From: Myxococcales bacterium
GTDB taxonomy: Bacteria > Myxococcota_A > Polyangia > Polyangiales > Polyangiaceae
DNA: 41,659 bases
Direction of reading: 5' to 3'
NCBI GenBank assembly: GCA_016191785.1
Contig: JACPVJ010000011.1
Location: 1-41,659 of the forward strand
Within the stretch, counting starts at the first letter, position 1; the number at the start of each line of letters is the position of its first letter. Below are positions 8,981 to 16,903 of this stretch, one piece after another. A program made the position numbers and the translations under genes. The notes beneath the pieces are model-generated. The model was not told the origin of the DNA and did no database searches. It saw only the letters and a list, made by a program, of their open reading frames with translations.

Positions 8981-9583
8981 ATGCTGTTGAACCGTTTCGA
9001 GACCGTGATGATGAACAACCCCGTCCGCGGGCTCGTTCAGAAGCATTACGAGGCGAGGAAGCTCGAGCGCCTCGGCGGTGGCGTGAGAGGCCAGCACGTC
9101 CTCGAGGTCGGCTGCGGGCGCGGGCTCGGCGTCGAGATCTTGCTCGACCAACTCGGAGCGGCCCGCGTCGACGCCTTCGATCTCGACCCCCGGATGGTCG
9201 AGCTGTCGCGCCGCCGGCTCGCACCTCGTGGCGATCGCGTGAAGCTCTGGCAGGGCAGCGTCACCGAGATCCGCGCCGACGCGGACAGCTACGACGCAGT
9301 ATTCGACTTCGGCATCATCCACCACGTGCCCGCTTGGCGCGACGCGCTGGCGGAGATCTTTCGCGTGCTCCGGCCGGGCGGGCGCCTGTACGCAGAAGAA
9401 GTGCTCGCCAAGTTCATCCTCCACCCGGTGTGGCGCAGGCTGCTCGACCACCCGCGCCACGATCGCTTCGATCGCGAAGGCTTCGCCCGCGCGCTCGACG
9501 CCGCGGGCTTTCGAGTGCGGGTCAGCGACGAGCTCTGGGGCGACTTTGCCTGGTTCGTCGCCGACAAGCCCGCCAGCGGGTGA
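8981..9583 (+). CDS. Class I SAM-dependent methyltransferase
   Basis: 200 residues from the ATG at 8981. Motif I is VLEVGCGRGLG near residues 37-47, followed by an acidic loop (DAFDLDPRM), DAVFDFGIIHHV as motif IV region and VLRPGGRLYAEE as the post-motif strand, which is the Methyltransf_11 type fold. No substrate domain is present, so the acceptor is unknown. The open frame extends to 8882, but the extension has no good start signal, whereas the chosen ATG lies behind GTACTCT and a GGGAG. It is transcribed divergently from the fibro-slime lipoprotein; no functional link is visible. Confidence 0.9.
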   Translation: MLLNRFETVMMNNPVRGLVQKHYEARKLERLGGGVRGQHVLEVGCGRGLGVEILLDQLGAARVDAFDLDPRMVELSRRRLAPRGDRVKLWQGSVTEIRADADSYDAVFDFGIIHHVPAWRDALAEIFRVLRPGGRLYAEEVLAKFILHPVWRRLLDHPRHDRFDREGFARALDAAGFRVRVSDELWGDFAWFVADKPASG

Positions 9584-9704
9584 ACCACGTGCCGCCACCG
9601 GCAGCGCGCCGGGTGGGAGAAGCGCTGGGAAGGTGGTCAGGGGGAGCGTCGTAGGAGGAGCGCGCCGGGCCCAAGGCACGGGCCTCTGCGCGGAGAGCTT
9701 CGTC

Positions 9705-10895
9705 ATGCAACTGTCTCGTTTCGTATCGGTCTTGGGCGCACTTTCCCTGGCGGTCGCTTGCGGTGGCTCGGGGGCCGGCGGCGGCGGCGGCCTCACCGAC
9801 GGTGGTGCCGGCGTGGGCAACGGCGCGGGCATCGGCGGCGGCAGCAACGTCGGCGGTTCCGGCAATACTGGAAACACCGCTGGGGTCGGTGGCCAGGCCG
9901 GAGGCGGCGGGTCGTCGTTCGGCGGCGCGGCCGGCAGCAACACCGGAGGCGTGGCGGGTCAAGCGGGGTCGAGCTCGGGTGGCTCGAGCTCGGGTGGCGC
10001 GAGCTCGGGCGGGGCCGGCGGCTCGGGCGGCAGCAGCGCCTGCAAGATGGGTGGCGCGGCGTGCCAAGGGTACTCCGATTGCTGCAGCGGCTCCTGCGCC
10101 GCCAACGTCTGTACCAACTGCAGCGCGAAGGGGCAGGCCTGCAACGGGGAGGGTGGTTGTTGCAATGGGCTGCTCTGTTACAACAACAAGTGCCTCGACT
10201 GTAAGCCCGACTACTCGTCGTGCACCTATGCGTCGGACTGCTGCTCGGGGATCTGCAACCAGGGCACCTGCGAGTCCTGCAAGGGCGCCGGCAACAGCTG
10301 CTCGACCTCGAGCCAGTGCTGTTCTGGCCTGACCTGCAACGGAGGCAAGTGCTGCAACACCGAGGGCAAGGCCTGCACCTACTCCAGCGAGTGCTGCAGC
10401 GGGCTTTCCTGCAGCGAGGGCACTTGCAAGAAGCCGTGCGGAGCGACGGGGTCGAGCTGCAGCGCGAGCAGCGACTGTTGCACCGGCACCCAGTGCATCA
10501 GCGGCAAGTGTGGCACCTGCAAGAGCACCGGGTCGAGCTGCAGCGCGAGCAGCGACTGCTGCAGCGGGCTGTCTTGCAACGGCGGCGTGTGCGCAGCGCC
10601 CTGCAAGTCCAGCGGGCTGTCGTGCACCTACAGCTCCGATTGCTGCACCGGTCTGACCTGCCAGAGCGGCCTGTGCAAGACGCCCGTGACCTGCAAGTCG
10701 AGCGGCCAGTCTTGCTACTACAGCACCGACTGCTGCACCGGCCTGACCTGCTCGGGCGGGTACTGCAAGACCACCACCACCACCGGGACCTGCAACGGGT
10801 ACTGCGGCGGCAAGTCCGCCGGGTCGTGCTACTGCGACTCGCAGTGCACCACCTCCGGCGACTGCTGCCCGGACAAGAAGACCTACTGCGGCTGA
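9705..10895 (+). CDS. Lipoprotein with nine knottin-like repeats and a somatomedin-B-like domain
   Basis: 396 residues. GGAGAG sits 7 bases before the ATG. Signal peptide with lipobox-like LAVAC, then a Gly/Ser/Ala spacer to about residue 112. Residues 113-360 hold nine consecutive six-Cys repeats with spacing C-x6-C-x5-CC-x3/4-C-x4-C (for example CKSSGLSC, SSDCCTGLTC), the spacing of inhibitor-cystine-knot peptides. After a Thr run, residues 363-396 show eight Cys spaced C-x3-C-x7-C-x-C-x3-C-x5-CC-x6-C, which matches animal somatomedin B domains apart from one shorter loop. Probably exported and disulfide-rich. Function unknown: adhesion, protease inhibition or a toxin-like role are all possible. 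A hairpin follows the stop. Confidence 0.88.
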   Translation: MQLSRFVSVLGALSLAVACGGSGAGGGGGLTDGGAGVGNGAGIGGGSNVGGSGNTGNTAGVGGQAGGGGSSFGGAAGSNTGGVAGQAGSSSGGSSSGGASSGGAGGSGGSSACKMGGAACQGYSDCCSGSCAANVCTNCSAKGQACNGEGGCCNGLLCYNNKCLDCKPDYSSCTYASDCCSGICNQGTCESCKGAGNSCSTSSQCCSGLTCNGGKCCNTEGKACTYSSECCSGLSCSEGTCKKPCGATGSSCSASSDCCTGTQCISGKCGTCKSTGSSCSASSDCCSGLSCNGGVCAAPCKSSGLSCTYSSDCCTGLTCQSGLCKTPVTCKSSGQSCYYSTDCCTGLTCSGGYCKTTTTTGTCNGYCGGKSAGSCYCDSQCTTSGDCCPDKKTYCG

Positions 10896-10915
10896 CCCGA
10901 CCGCGCGCTTCGAGC

Positions 10916-10947
10916 CGACCGGTGGCGGATCCCCTCGCCACCGGTCG
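10916..10947 (+). terminator. Hairpin after the Cys-rich lipoprotein gene
   Basis: Perfect 12-base inverted repeat CGACCGGTGGCG with an 8-base loop (10928-10935), 20 bases after the stop at 10895. Only a short T run follows (CATTTGG), so it may be a terminator or an mRNA-stabilising stem. Confidence 0.5.
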
Positions 10948-11013
10948 CACTCATTTGGGGCAGCCGAACGCGTCGCGCTGACACGACCTCCGCGCGGATC
11001 GGGCCAAAAAGCC

Positions 11014-11030
11014 TTGGCGCGGCCCGTGCA
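11014..11030 (+). promoter_or_regulatory. Candidate sigma-54 promoter before the SPFH gene
   Basis: TTGGCGCGGCCCGTGCA resembles the -24/-12 consensus: GG at 11016-11017 and GC at 11028-11029 separated by exactly 10 bases. Two consensus positions deviate (GGCGC for GGCAC and GTGCA for TTGCA). The predicted start would lie just before the GGAGG ribosome site. Confidence 0.35.
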
Positions 11031-11054
11031 GTGTCCCCGGGCGGAGGCAAATCG

Positions 11055-12374
11055 ATGCGTCGTGCAGATATCCAGTTGAGTCAGCTCCCCACCGAGGCCG
11101 GCGGCTGGCGCCAGGGCAAGCCCGTCGAAGATCCGGAGAAGATCAAGCGCTGGGGCTTCGTCACCGCCAAGCCCAGCGAGTACCTGGTGCACGTCCGGCG
11201 AGGAAGCGTGCGGCGCAAGAGCTCGGGCCAAGGCGCCACCTGCTTCAAGTGGCCGTGGGACGCGGTCGCGGTCGTTCCCACCTCGTTCCAGCGGCTGATG
11301 TTCCGGGCCGACCAGGTCACGCTCGAGAAGGTCGGTGTCGAGATCGTGGGCTTGGCCGTGTATCGCATCGCCGAGCCGCTGATCGCGTACCGCGTGCTCA
11401 ACTTCAGCTTCCCCGAGCGGGCCCAGCTGAAGCTCGAAGAGGCTCTGACCGGGATGTTCGTGGGCGCTACGCGGCGCCTGGTGGCGAACCTCAGCGTCGA
11501 AGACTGCCTGCAGAAGCGAAAGAGCGCGCTGGCGCAAGAGCTCTTGCGAGAGGTCTCCCCGGTCGTGGGCGGCGAGGGCAAGCTCGACGACTTCACCACC
11601 AAAGGCTGGGGCATCGTGATCGACACCATCGAGATCCAAGAAGTGCGCGTGTTGTCGGAGGCGGTGTTCGCGGCGATGCAGGCGCCGTTCCGCGCCGACC
11701 TGGAGCGCAACGCGCGCCAGGCGCGGGCCCAGGCCGACAAGGACATCGCGACCCGGGAGGCGGATCTGTCGCGCCAGGTCGAGGAAGCGCGGATCCAGAG
11801 CGAGATGGTGGTGCGCGAGCGCAAACAAGAGCTGGAGAGGATGAGCGCCGAGGCCGACAAGGCCCGGGCGCTGCGCGAAGCCACCGCCGCCCGCGAGATC
11901 GAAGAGGCCAAGCTCGCGGCCGCCGCGCGCCTGCGCGAGCAGACCGCCGAGTTTGCCCGGCACGAGGCCGAGGCCCGGACGCGAGACGCGGTCCTCGCCC
12001 ACGAGCGAACCGTTGCCGAGGCCAAAGCCGAGCTCGAAGCCCACGAGATCCGGGCACAGGCGCTGGCCAAGCGCGCCGAGCTTTCCAGGGTCGAGGTGCA
12101 GAGCGACGTCGAGCGCCGCAAGGCCATGGCCGAGGTGTACCTGGTCGAAGACACCGCGCAGGCCGAGGGCGCCCTCGCCAAGGCGCGGGCCGAACGCGAG
12201 CGAGCAGAAGCCCAGGCCCGGGTGCTGACCGCCGAGAACCTCCCGAAGCTGGCCGCCGCCGTCGGGCAGAAGTTCGGCGAGGTGAAGATCACCCAGTTCG
12301 GCTCCAGCGAGAGCCCCTTCGGCAGCATCGCGCAAGCGGTGGCGAGCGTGATCGACCTGGCGAAGTCGGCCTGA
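11055..12374 (+). CDS. SPFH/band-7 family coiled-coil protein
   Basis: 439 residues. The start is the ATG 7-8 bases after GGAGG (11043-11047); an upstream GTG at 11031 lies inside a candidate promoter. The N-terminal 30-210 region reads as an SPFH (stomatin/prohibitin/flotillin) domain: a short WGFVTAKPSEYLVHVRRG entry, VEIVGLAVYRI, then LLREVSPVV and WGIVIDTIEIQEVRVLSE. Residues about 215-400 are an almost uninterrupted Ala/Glu/Arg coiled coil, as in flotillins. No N-terminal membrane segment is evident, unlike most bacterial flotillins, so membrane attachment would be peripheral or absent. It converges on the coiled-coil gene 12375-12977 with no spacer, which hints at partners. Confidence 0.9.
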   Translation: MRRADIQLSQLPTEAGGWRQGKPVEDPEKIKRWGFVTAKPSEYLVHVRRGSVRRKSSGQGATCFKWPWDAVAVVPTSFQRLMFRADQVTLEKVGVEIVGLAVYRIAEPLIAYRVLNFSFPERAQLKLEEALTGMFVGATRRLVANLSVEDCLQKRKSALAQELLREVSPVVGGEGKLDDFTTKGWGIVIDTIEIQEVRVLSEAVFAAMQAPFRADLERNARQARAQADKDIATREADLSRQVEEARIQSEMVVRERKQELERMSAEADKARALREATAAREIEEAKLAAAARLREQTAEFARHEAEARTRDAVLAHERTVAEAKAELEAHEIRAQALAKRAELSRVEVQSDVERRKAMAEVYLVEDTAQAEGALAKARAERERAEAQARVLTAENLPKLAAAVGQKFGEVKITQFGSSESPFGSIAQAVASVIDLAKSA

Positions 12375-12977
12375 TCAGGCCCGACAGCTCGCCAGCTTCT
12401 CGACCAGCGTCTCGAGCCGCGTCTTGGCGTCGCGAACCGCGACGCCGGCGCTCTGAGCTTCGGCGCGGGCCAGATTGATGGCCATGTCGATCTCCGCCAT
12501 CTGGGCGATCGTCCTCTGGCCACTGGCCTGCGCTTCGGCTTCTTTCCTGGCCAGGGCCCGCTTGGCCACCAGGTGGGCCTCTTCGGCCTGGCGCAGCACC
12601 TCGGTCTCTCGCTCGACCCGTCGCTGATAGAACGCGGCGGCCGTCTCGCGCGAGAACGACAAAAGCACGTCGATCTCTTCGCTGAGCTCGGCCGCCAACG
12701 CGTTCAGGCGATCGAGATAGCTCTCCCGGTCGTGCTCCACGAGGTCGGCCTGGAGCTGCATCGTCATCAGCTCGCTCTGCATCCGAGCGTTCTCGATCTG
12801 CGTGCGCGTCGACGCGGTCGCCGCCTCGAGCTGCGCCCGGTGCTGCGACTTGAGCGTCTCGAGCTGGGCTTCGTGTCGCTCGCGCAACAGCTCGGTCTCG
12901 TTCTTCAGGGAAGCGAGCTCGGTCTCGAGCGCCGCTATCCGGGCAACGGCCTTTTGGAGGGGGTCTCGCGCGCTCAC
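12375..12977 (-). CDS. Coiled-coil protein of unknown function
   Basis: 200 residues, almost entirely predicted alpha-helical coiled coil, rich in Ala, Glu, Arg and Leu (IAALETELASLKNE near the N-terminus, RRVERETEVLRQAEEA in the middle), with a single Cys near the end. No signal peptide or membrane segment. The start is a GTG at 12977, where the coiled coil begins; the frame is open further upstream but without coiled-coil character. Its stop codon abuts the stop of the SPFH gene on the other strand, so the palindrome TGATCA (12372-12377) encodes both stops. A scaffold or a partner of the SPFH protein is possible; I do not recognise a named family. Confidence 0.75.
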   Translation of the reverse strand: MSARDPLQKAVARIAALETELASLKNETELLRERHEAQLETLKSQHRAQLEAATASTRTQIENARMQSELMTMQLQADLVEHDRESYLDRLNALAAELSEEIDVLLSFSRETAAAFYQRRVERETEVLRQAEEAHLVAKRALARKEAEAQASGQRTIAQMAEIDMAINLARAEAQSAGVAVRDAKTRLETLVEKLASCRA

Positions 12978-13080
12978 GGGGGACCCCGCAATTGTGCCAG
13001 AGCCTTGCAGCCAAGGGCCAAGACCCTGGAGGCCCTGGGTGGCGGGCCTCGCCAATTCCCTCACGATCCGCCGACGGCGG

Positions 13081-13087
13081 CTATCCT
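13081..13087 (+). promoter_or_regulatory. -10-like CTATCCT before the Yip1-like gene
   Basis: CTATCCT ends 6 bases before the ATG at 13094. No convincing -35 element is seen 16-18 bases upstream. Confidence 0.45.
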
Positions 13088-13093
13088 GGCGGG

Positions 13094-13681
13094 ATGGAAG
13101 TCCGGCGGGCCGCCTCTCTCGCGCTGGGCATGGTGGTCGCCCCCGGGCGGACCCTGGACCGGATCGCCGGGGCACCGGCCCTCGGCGCGGCCGCGCTCGC
13201 GGTGGTGTCCACGGCGTTGCTCTGGTCCGCGCTGTGCGTCGCCTTGTGGAGCGGCGGGCACTCGCCGTCGCGGGCGCTGGTGCCGATCGCGCCCCAGGGC
13301 TACTACCTGGCACAAGCCCTGTGGCTGGTTCCCGCGGTGGTCGTCGGCTGGGCGATCGTCGGCGGGACCTGCCACGGCCTGGCGCGCCGCCTGGGCGGGA
13401 GCGGGACGCTCCGAAGCACGCTCGCCTGCGCTGGCTTCGCCTATGCCGTTCCGCTGGCTTGCCTGCTGGTGGTCCCCGACTTGGTCGCCTACTTGCTGTT
13501 CGGGTTCGGGGCGCTGGGAAAGGTCGTGCGCGTCAGCGGGCTGTTGCTGGTCGGCGCCGAGTGGGCGCTCTGCGCGCGCGCAGTGATGGCTGCCCACGGG
13601 CTCGCCCCGGCCCGCGCGGTCCCCATCGCTCTCTTGGGGCTCGTGGCACAAGCGGTGGTCATCGGGCCGATCCTTCGGTGA
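13094..13681 (+). CDS. Yip1-like integral membrane protein
   Basis: 195 residues with about five hydrophobic segments (LGAAALAVVSTALLWSA, LWLVPAVVVGWAIVGG, AYAVPLACLLVVPDLVAYLL, GLLLVGAEWALCA, ALLGLVAQAVVIGPI). The N-terminal VVAPGRTLDRIAG and the first-loop layout match bacterial Yip1 (PF04893) proteins, which are small multi-spanning membrane proteins with no defined reaction. Start: ATG 6 bases after CTATCCT. The CYTH gene follows 25 bases later on the same strand but has its own promoter-like motif, so a shared function is not implied. Confidence 0.75.
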   Translation: MEVRRAASLALGMVVAPGRTLDRIAGAPALGAAALAVVSTALLWSALCVALWSGGHSPSRALVPIAPQGYYLAQALWLVPAVVVGWAIVGGTCHGLARRLGGSGTLRSTLACAGFAYAVPLACLLVVPDLVAYLLFGFGALGKVVRVSGLLLVGAEWALCARAVMAAHGLAPARAVPIALLGLVAQAVVIGPILR

Positions 13682-13692
13682 GCCGCTTTGGG

Positions 13693-13699
13693 CTAGGCT
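13693..13699 (+). promoter_or_regulatory. -10-like CTAGGCT before the CYTH gene
   Basis: CTAGGCT ends 7 bases before the GTG at 13707, consistent with a very short leader. Confidence 0.45.
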
Positions 13700-13706
13700 C
13701 GGCTTC

Positions 13707-14204
13707 GTGGGCATCGAAATCGAGCGCAAGTTCCTGGTGACCGGTGAGGGCTGGCGGGGTGGAAAGACCGAGACCCTCCGGCAGGGTTACCTCTCTACCG
13801 ATCCGGACCGCGTCGTCCGCGTCCGCCTGAGCGGCGACACCGGGTACCTGACCGTGAAGGGGCGCTCGGAGGGGGCGCGCCGCGTCGAGGTCGAGCTCGA
13901 GATCCCGCGCCCACAGGCCGACCAGCTGCTCGACTTGTGCAAGGGCGCGCGGATCGAGAAGATCCGGCACCACGCCGAGCACGCGGGCTTCGCGTGGGTG
14001 GTCGACGAGTTCTTGGGGGACTGCGCCGGCCTCGTCGTGGCCGAGCTTGAGGTCACCGACGAGCGCGAGTTCGCCCGGGCCCTCGGGCGGCCGCCCGCCT
14101 GGCTGGGGCGCGACGTCACGGACGACGGTCGACTGTCCAACGCCGCGCTGTCGGAGCGGCCGTTCGGACAGTGGAGCGAGGTCGAGCGGCGGTCGCTGAG
14201 CTGA
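13707..14204 (+). CDS. CYTH domain protein (triphosphate tunnel metalloenzyme)
   Basis: 165 residues, a single CYTH domain. The N-terminal ExExK signature is present as E4-I-E6-R-K8 in IEIERKFLV, followed by the R.R strand (VVRVRLSG), YLTVKG, the ELEIP acidic strand, a K-I-R motif and VVDEFLGDCAGLVVAELEV. Bacterial single-domain members of this length hydrolyse inorganic tripolyphosphate or other triphosphates with a divalent metal; some relatives are class IV adenylate cyclases. The sequence alone does not decide between them, but small ERKF-type bacterial proteins are more often tripolyphosphatases. Cytoplasmic. GTG start placed by the nearby CTAGGCT motif and by the position of the ExExK strand. 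Confidence 0.9.
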   Translation: MGIEIERKFLVTGEGWRGGKTETLRQGYLSTDPDRVVRVRLSGDTGYLTVKGRSEGARRVEVELEIPRPQADQLLDLCKGARIEKIRHHAEHAGFAWVVDEFLGDCAGLVVAELEVTDEREFARALGRPPAWLGRDVTDDGRLSNAALSERPFGQWSEVERRSLS

Positions 14205-14211
14205 CGAGAGC

Positions 14212-15243
14212 TCACTGGGCCATTTCGCCCATGGTGCGGGGGTACACCACCTTGTACTTCGGGGCCGTGCCGCCGTCGGTGCTGGGAACGAACACCGCGA
14301 ACACGCCGCTCACGGTCTTGAAGCTCACCGTGTCGGTGCCGGTGGTGGGTAGCGCGACGAAGGCGTTGTTCGGCAGGAAGAACGGGCTGGCGTTCACCAG
14401 GGACTCGGGCCCGGCGTCACCGATGCCGACGCCGGTCTTCCACAGCCCGAAGATCTCCTTCGACCCGGCCGGCTTCCCGCTCACGCTCGAGATCTGGATC
14501 AAGACCGGACCGTGGGTCTGCTCGTAGGCGGCGACGCTCAGATCTCCGAGCTGAACCCCGGTGACCGGCACCGGGTTGCCGCTGCCGACCTTCTTGGCGC
14601 ACCCGGGCAACTGAGAATTGATCTGGATCACCAGCTCGCTCACGCCGCCCAAGGCGTAGCGCCACGCGTGACCGAGCACGTCGACCTTGTCACCGACCTT
14701 CAAGCCCCCGAAGTATTGCGCGACCGTGCTCGCGATGCGCAGCTTGATCGCCTGTTTCGCGGCCGCCGCGAGGGTCGGGTAGCTCTCGGCCTGCTGCACG
14801 AACACCTGGCAGGCCGAACCGGCGACGCAGCCCGCGCCGCTGATCGCGGTGACGAACACTCCGGGGACCCAGACTTGGGTCTCTTTAGCCGGGTTGTCGG
14901 ACCAGATCTGCGCCAGCGTCTTCTGCGGCACGCCGCTCGGCGGGCTGTCGCAAGTGGGCCAGCCCGGCCCGCCGTCACCCGTTCCGCCACCGCCGCCGCT
15001 CGGGGCACCGCCGCTGCCGGCAACGCCGCCAGCGGCCCCCGAACCCGCGGTGCCGCCGCTCCCCGCCGCGCCCCCCGCCGGGCTGCCGCCCGTCCCCCCG
15101 CCCGAGCTGGCGCCACCGGTGCCCGACACGTTTCCGAATCCACCGTTGCCCCCGGCACCGACCCCGTCGGTGCCTTCACCGGTGGCGCAGGCCACGACCA
15201 GGAGAGCGACGCAGGCGAAAGAGAGGGACGAGTCTCGGCGCAT
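14212..15243 (-). CDS. Gly-rich lipoprotein, possibly OB-fold
   Basis: 343 residues from the ATG at 15243. Lipobox VVAC, then a Gly/Ser/Thr/Ala spacer of about 75 residues. The folded part begins near PTCDSPPSGVPQKTLAQIW and continues with a beta-rich segment containing PGVFVTAISGAGC, ACQVFVQQAES, LKVGDKVDVLGHAWRY and GPVLIQISSVSG. The order of strands (a modifier region, then VGDKVDVxG) is reminiscent of exported OB-fold domains found next to nucleases, but no nuclease motif is present and I do not claim the family. Convergent with the CYTH gene (7 bases between stops). A TAACTC hexamer lies 7 bases before the ATG. Confidence 0.8.
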   Translation of the reverse strand: MRRDSSLSFACVALLVVACATGEGTDGVGAGGNGGFGNVSGTGGASSGGGTGGSPAGGAAGSGGTAGSGAAGGVAGSGGAPSGGGGGTGDGGPGWPTCDSPPSGVPQKTLAQIWSDNPAKETQVWVPGVFVTAISGAGCVAGSACQVFVQQAESYPTLAAAAKQAIKLRIASTVAQYFGGLKVGDKVDVLGHAWRYALGGVSELVIQINSQLPGCAKKVGSGNPVPVTGVQLGDLSVAAYEQTHGPVLIQISSVSGKPAGSKEIFGLWKTGVGIGDAGPESLVNASPFFLPNNAFVALPTTGTDTVSFKTVSGVFAVFVPSTDGGTAPKYKVVYPRTMGEMAQ

Positions 15244-15288
15244 ACGAGCAGAGTTACCCGCGCGACGCACCGGTGTCGAGCCCGGTCG

Positions 15289-16812
15289 TCAGCGGTGATG
15301 ACGGACGTCGCGCAGCCGCCGCAGGTTCTGGGCGGCGAGCGCGAAGCCCCGCTGCCGCCCGCCGAACCGGGTGGCCAGCGAGAACAGCTGCGGCAGGTGT
15401 AGCCAGAACGGCCCGCGCTTGCCCAGCGCGCGAAACCCACGCTTCATCAGCGTGGCAAAGGTCGGGCTGATCACGGTCTCGGCGTTGGTCATCCAGTTGG
15501 GGTGCGCAAGGGCTGCGCTGGCCAGCGTTGCGCACAGCTCGTCGAGGTCGAGATCGGGCGAGAGGTACCAGGACGGCTCGAACAGCGACTCGGTGGGCGA
15601 AAACCAACCCGTCTCCCGGCAGTGCCGCTCGAGGGGCGTGCCGGCGTAGACGCGGATGCCGGTCGAGAAGAGCACCAGGTGCGACTCGGGGATGTGCGCC
15701 TCGCAGAACGCCAGCGTCTCGCGCACCGTGTCCATGGTCTCGCCTGGGGCGCCGATCAGGAAGAACCACCAGGTCGGGATCCCCGCCCGTGCGAGCGCCC
15801 GGGCCGTACGCTCGATGGCCGGCTTGCCGAAACCCTTGTTCAGCGAGGCGAGGGTGACCTCTGACGCGCTCTCGGGCGTGCACATCAAGGTCGAGAAGCC
15901 GGCGCGCTTCATGGCTTCGACCAGCTCGTCGGTCACGCCGGTCGGGTTGAGCCCCATGGTCGAGATCTCGACCGGAAGGCGGCGGCGCTCGAGCTCGGCG
16001 CAGAGCGCCCGCGCGTGGGACAGCGGCAGGTTGAAGGTCGAGTCGACGATCTCGATCTGCGTGACCCCATGTGCCACGGCGTCTTCCATCTCGTCCACGA
16101 CGTCCGCTGGGTCGCGCAGGCGATACCGCCGACCCTCGATCTCGTTGTAAACGCAGTACGAGCACTCGAGCGCGCACCCGCGCTTGGTCTGGATCGGATA
16201 AGGCGTGCCCAGCTCGGCGTAACGTCGGAGGTCGACCCAGCGGTGAGCGCGGCTGAAGCGACCGGCGACCGCCTCCGCGCGGGCCCGACCTCCGGGTGGC
16301 TCGCCGCGCTGCGATCCCGACAGCGGCAGACCACGCGCGGCACGGCGGGCGATCACGCCGGGGATCGACCGCACGTCGGAGCCCGCCTCGAGCGCGCGGA
16401 TCAGCGCCGGCAGCGCGTCCTCACCCTCACCGACGATGGCGAAGTCCGCGTCCAGGTACTCCAGAATCTCGGTCGGGCACACGTTCACGGCCGCGCCACC
16501 GACCACCAGCGGCGCCGCCGGCGCGTGGGCGCGGAGCGGGGCCACGACCTGCTCGCGGATCTCGGGCAGAAAGAACGCGGGCTTGTCGAAATTGCAGTTG
16601 TCGAGGTTGCGGATCGAGAGCGCGACCAGCTCCGGCTGGTGTCGCCGCACCGCACGCTCGACGGCGCGAGCGGGCTTGCCTTCGAAGGTGAGGTCCGCGA
16701 ACGCCACGTCGTGCCCGGCGGTGTCGAGCGCGGTGGCGACCATCGAGAGCCCGACCGGGATCACGGGCCACGGCATCTGCTCGCGGTTCGGGTTGACGCA
16801 CAGCACTCGCAC
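15289..16812 (-). CDS. B12-binding radical SAM enzyme
   Basis: 507 residues. The N-terminal 150 residues form a cobalamin-binding-like Rossmann domain (MRVLCVNPN, PVGLSMVATALDTAGHDV, PLVVGGAAVNVCP, FAIVGEGEDALPALI). The radical SAM core follows with the 4Fe-4S cysteines C213, C217 and C220 in CALECSYC, then IEIVDSTFN, STMGLNP and FFLIGAPGET. This is the architecture of the BchE-like class B group, which catalyses methyl transfers or ring rearrangements; the substrate cannot be read. GTG start, with CTAGCTT 9 bases upstream. It is monocistronic, flanked by a lipoprotein gene on each side, so no pathway is indicated. Confidence 0.92.
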   Translation of the reverse strand: MRVLCVNPNREQMPWPVIPVGLSMVATALDTAGHDVAFADLTFEGKPARAVERAVRRHQPELVALSIRNLDNCNFDKPAFFLPEIREQVVAPLRAHAPAAPLVVGGAAVNVCPTEILEYLDADFAIVGEGEDALPALIRALEAGSDVRSIPGVIARRAARGLPLSGSQRGEPPGGRARAEAVAGRFSRAHRWVDLRRYAELGTPYPIQTKRGCALECSYCVYNEIEGRRYRLRDPADVVDEMEDAVAHGVTQIEIVDSTFNLPLSHARALCAELERRRLPVEISTMGLNPTGVTDELVEAMKRAGFSTLMCTPESASEVTLASLNKGFGKPAIERTARALARAGIPTWWFFLIGAPGETMDTVRETLAFCEAHIPESHLVLFSTGIRVYAGTPLERHCRETGWFSPTESLFEPSWYLSPDLDLDELCATLASAALAHPNWMTNAETVISPTFATLMKRGFRALGKRGPFWLHLPQLFSLATRFGGRQRGFALAAQNLRRLRDVRHHR

Positions 16813-16821
16813 GGCGCCCCC

Positions 16822-16828
16822 AAGCTAG
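16822..16828 (-). promoter_or_regulatory. -10-like CTAGCTT before the radical SAM gene
   Basis: CTAGCTT (one mismatch to [C/G]TAnnCT) ends 9 bases before the GTG at 16812. Confidence 0.35.
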
Positions 16829-16903
16829 GGTGCCGCTTTCGCCGAGGTCAACCTGGGCGGCCGAGGACTTGCGGACGCGGAGCCGATCGACCAGGTTTCC
16901 CCG

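Noticed and set aside
10948..11054. Possible small gene between the hairpin and the SPFH start
   Set aside because: No frame with a start signal or conserved composition; the segment holds the promoter candidate and ribosome site only.
9522..12335. 937-codon minus-strand frame across the SPFH and Cys-rich genes
   Set aside because: No domain or start signal; the plus-strand genes here have clear domains and ribosome sites.
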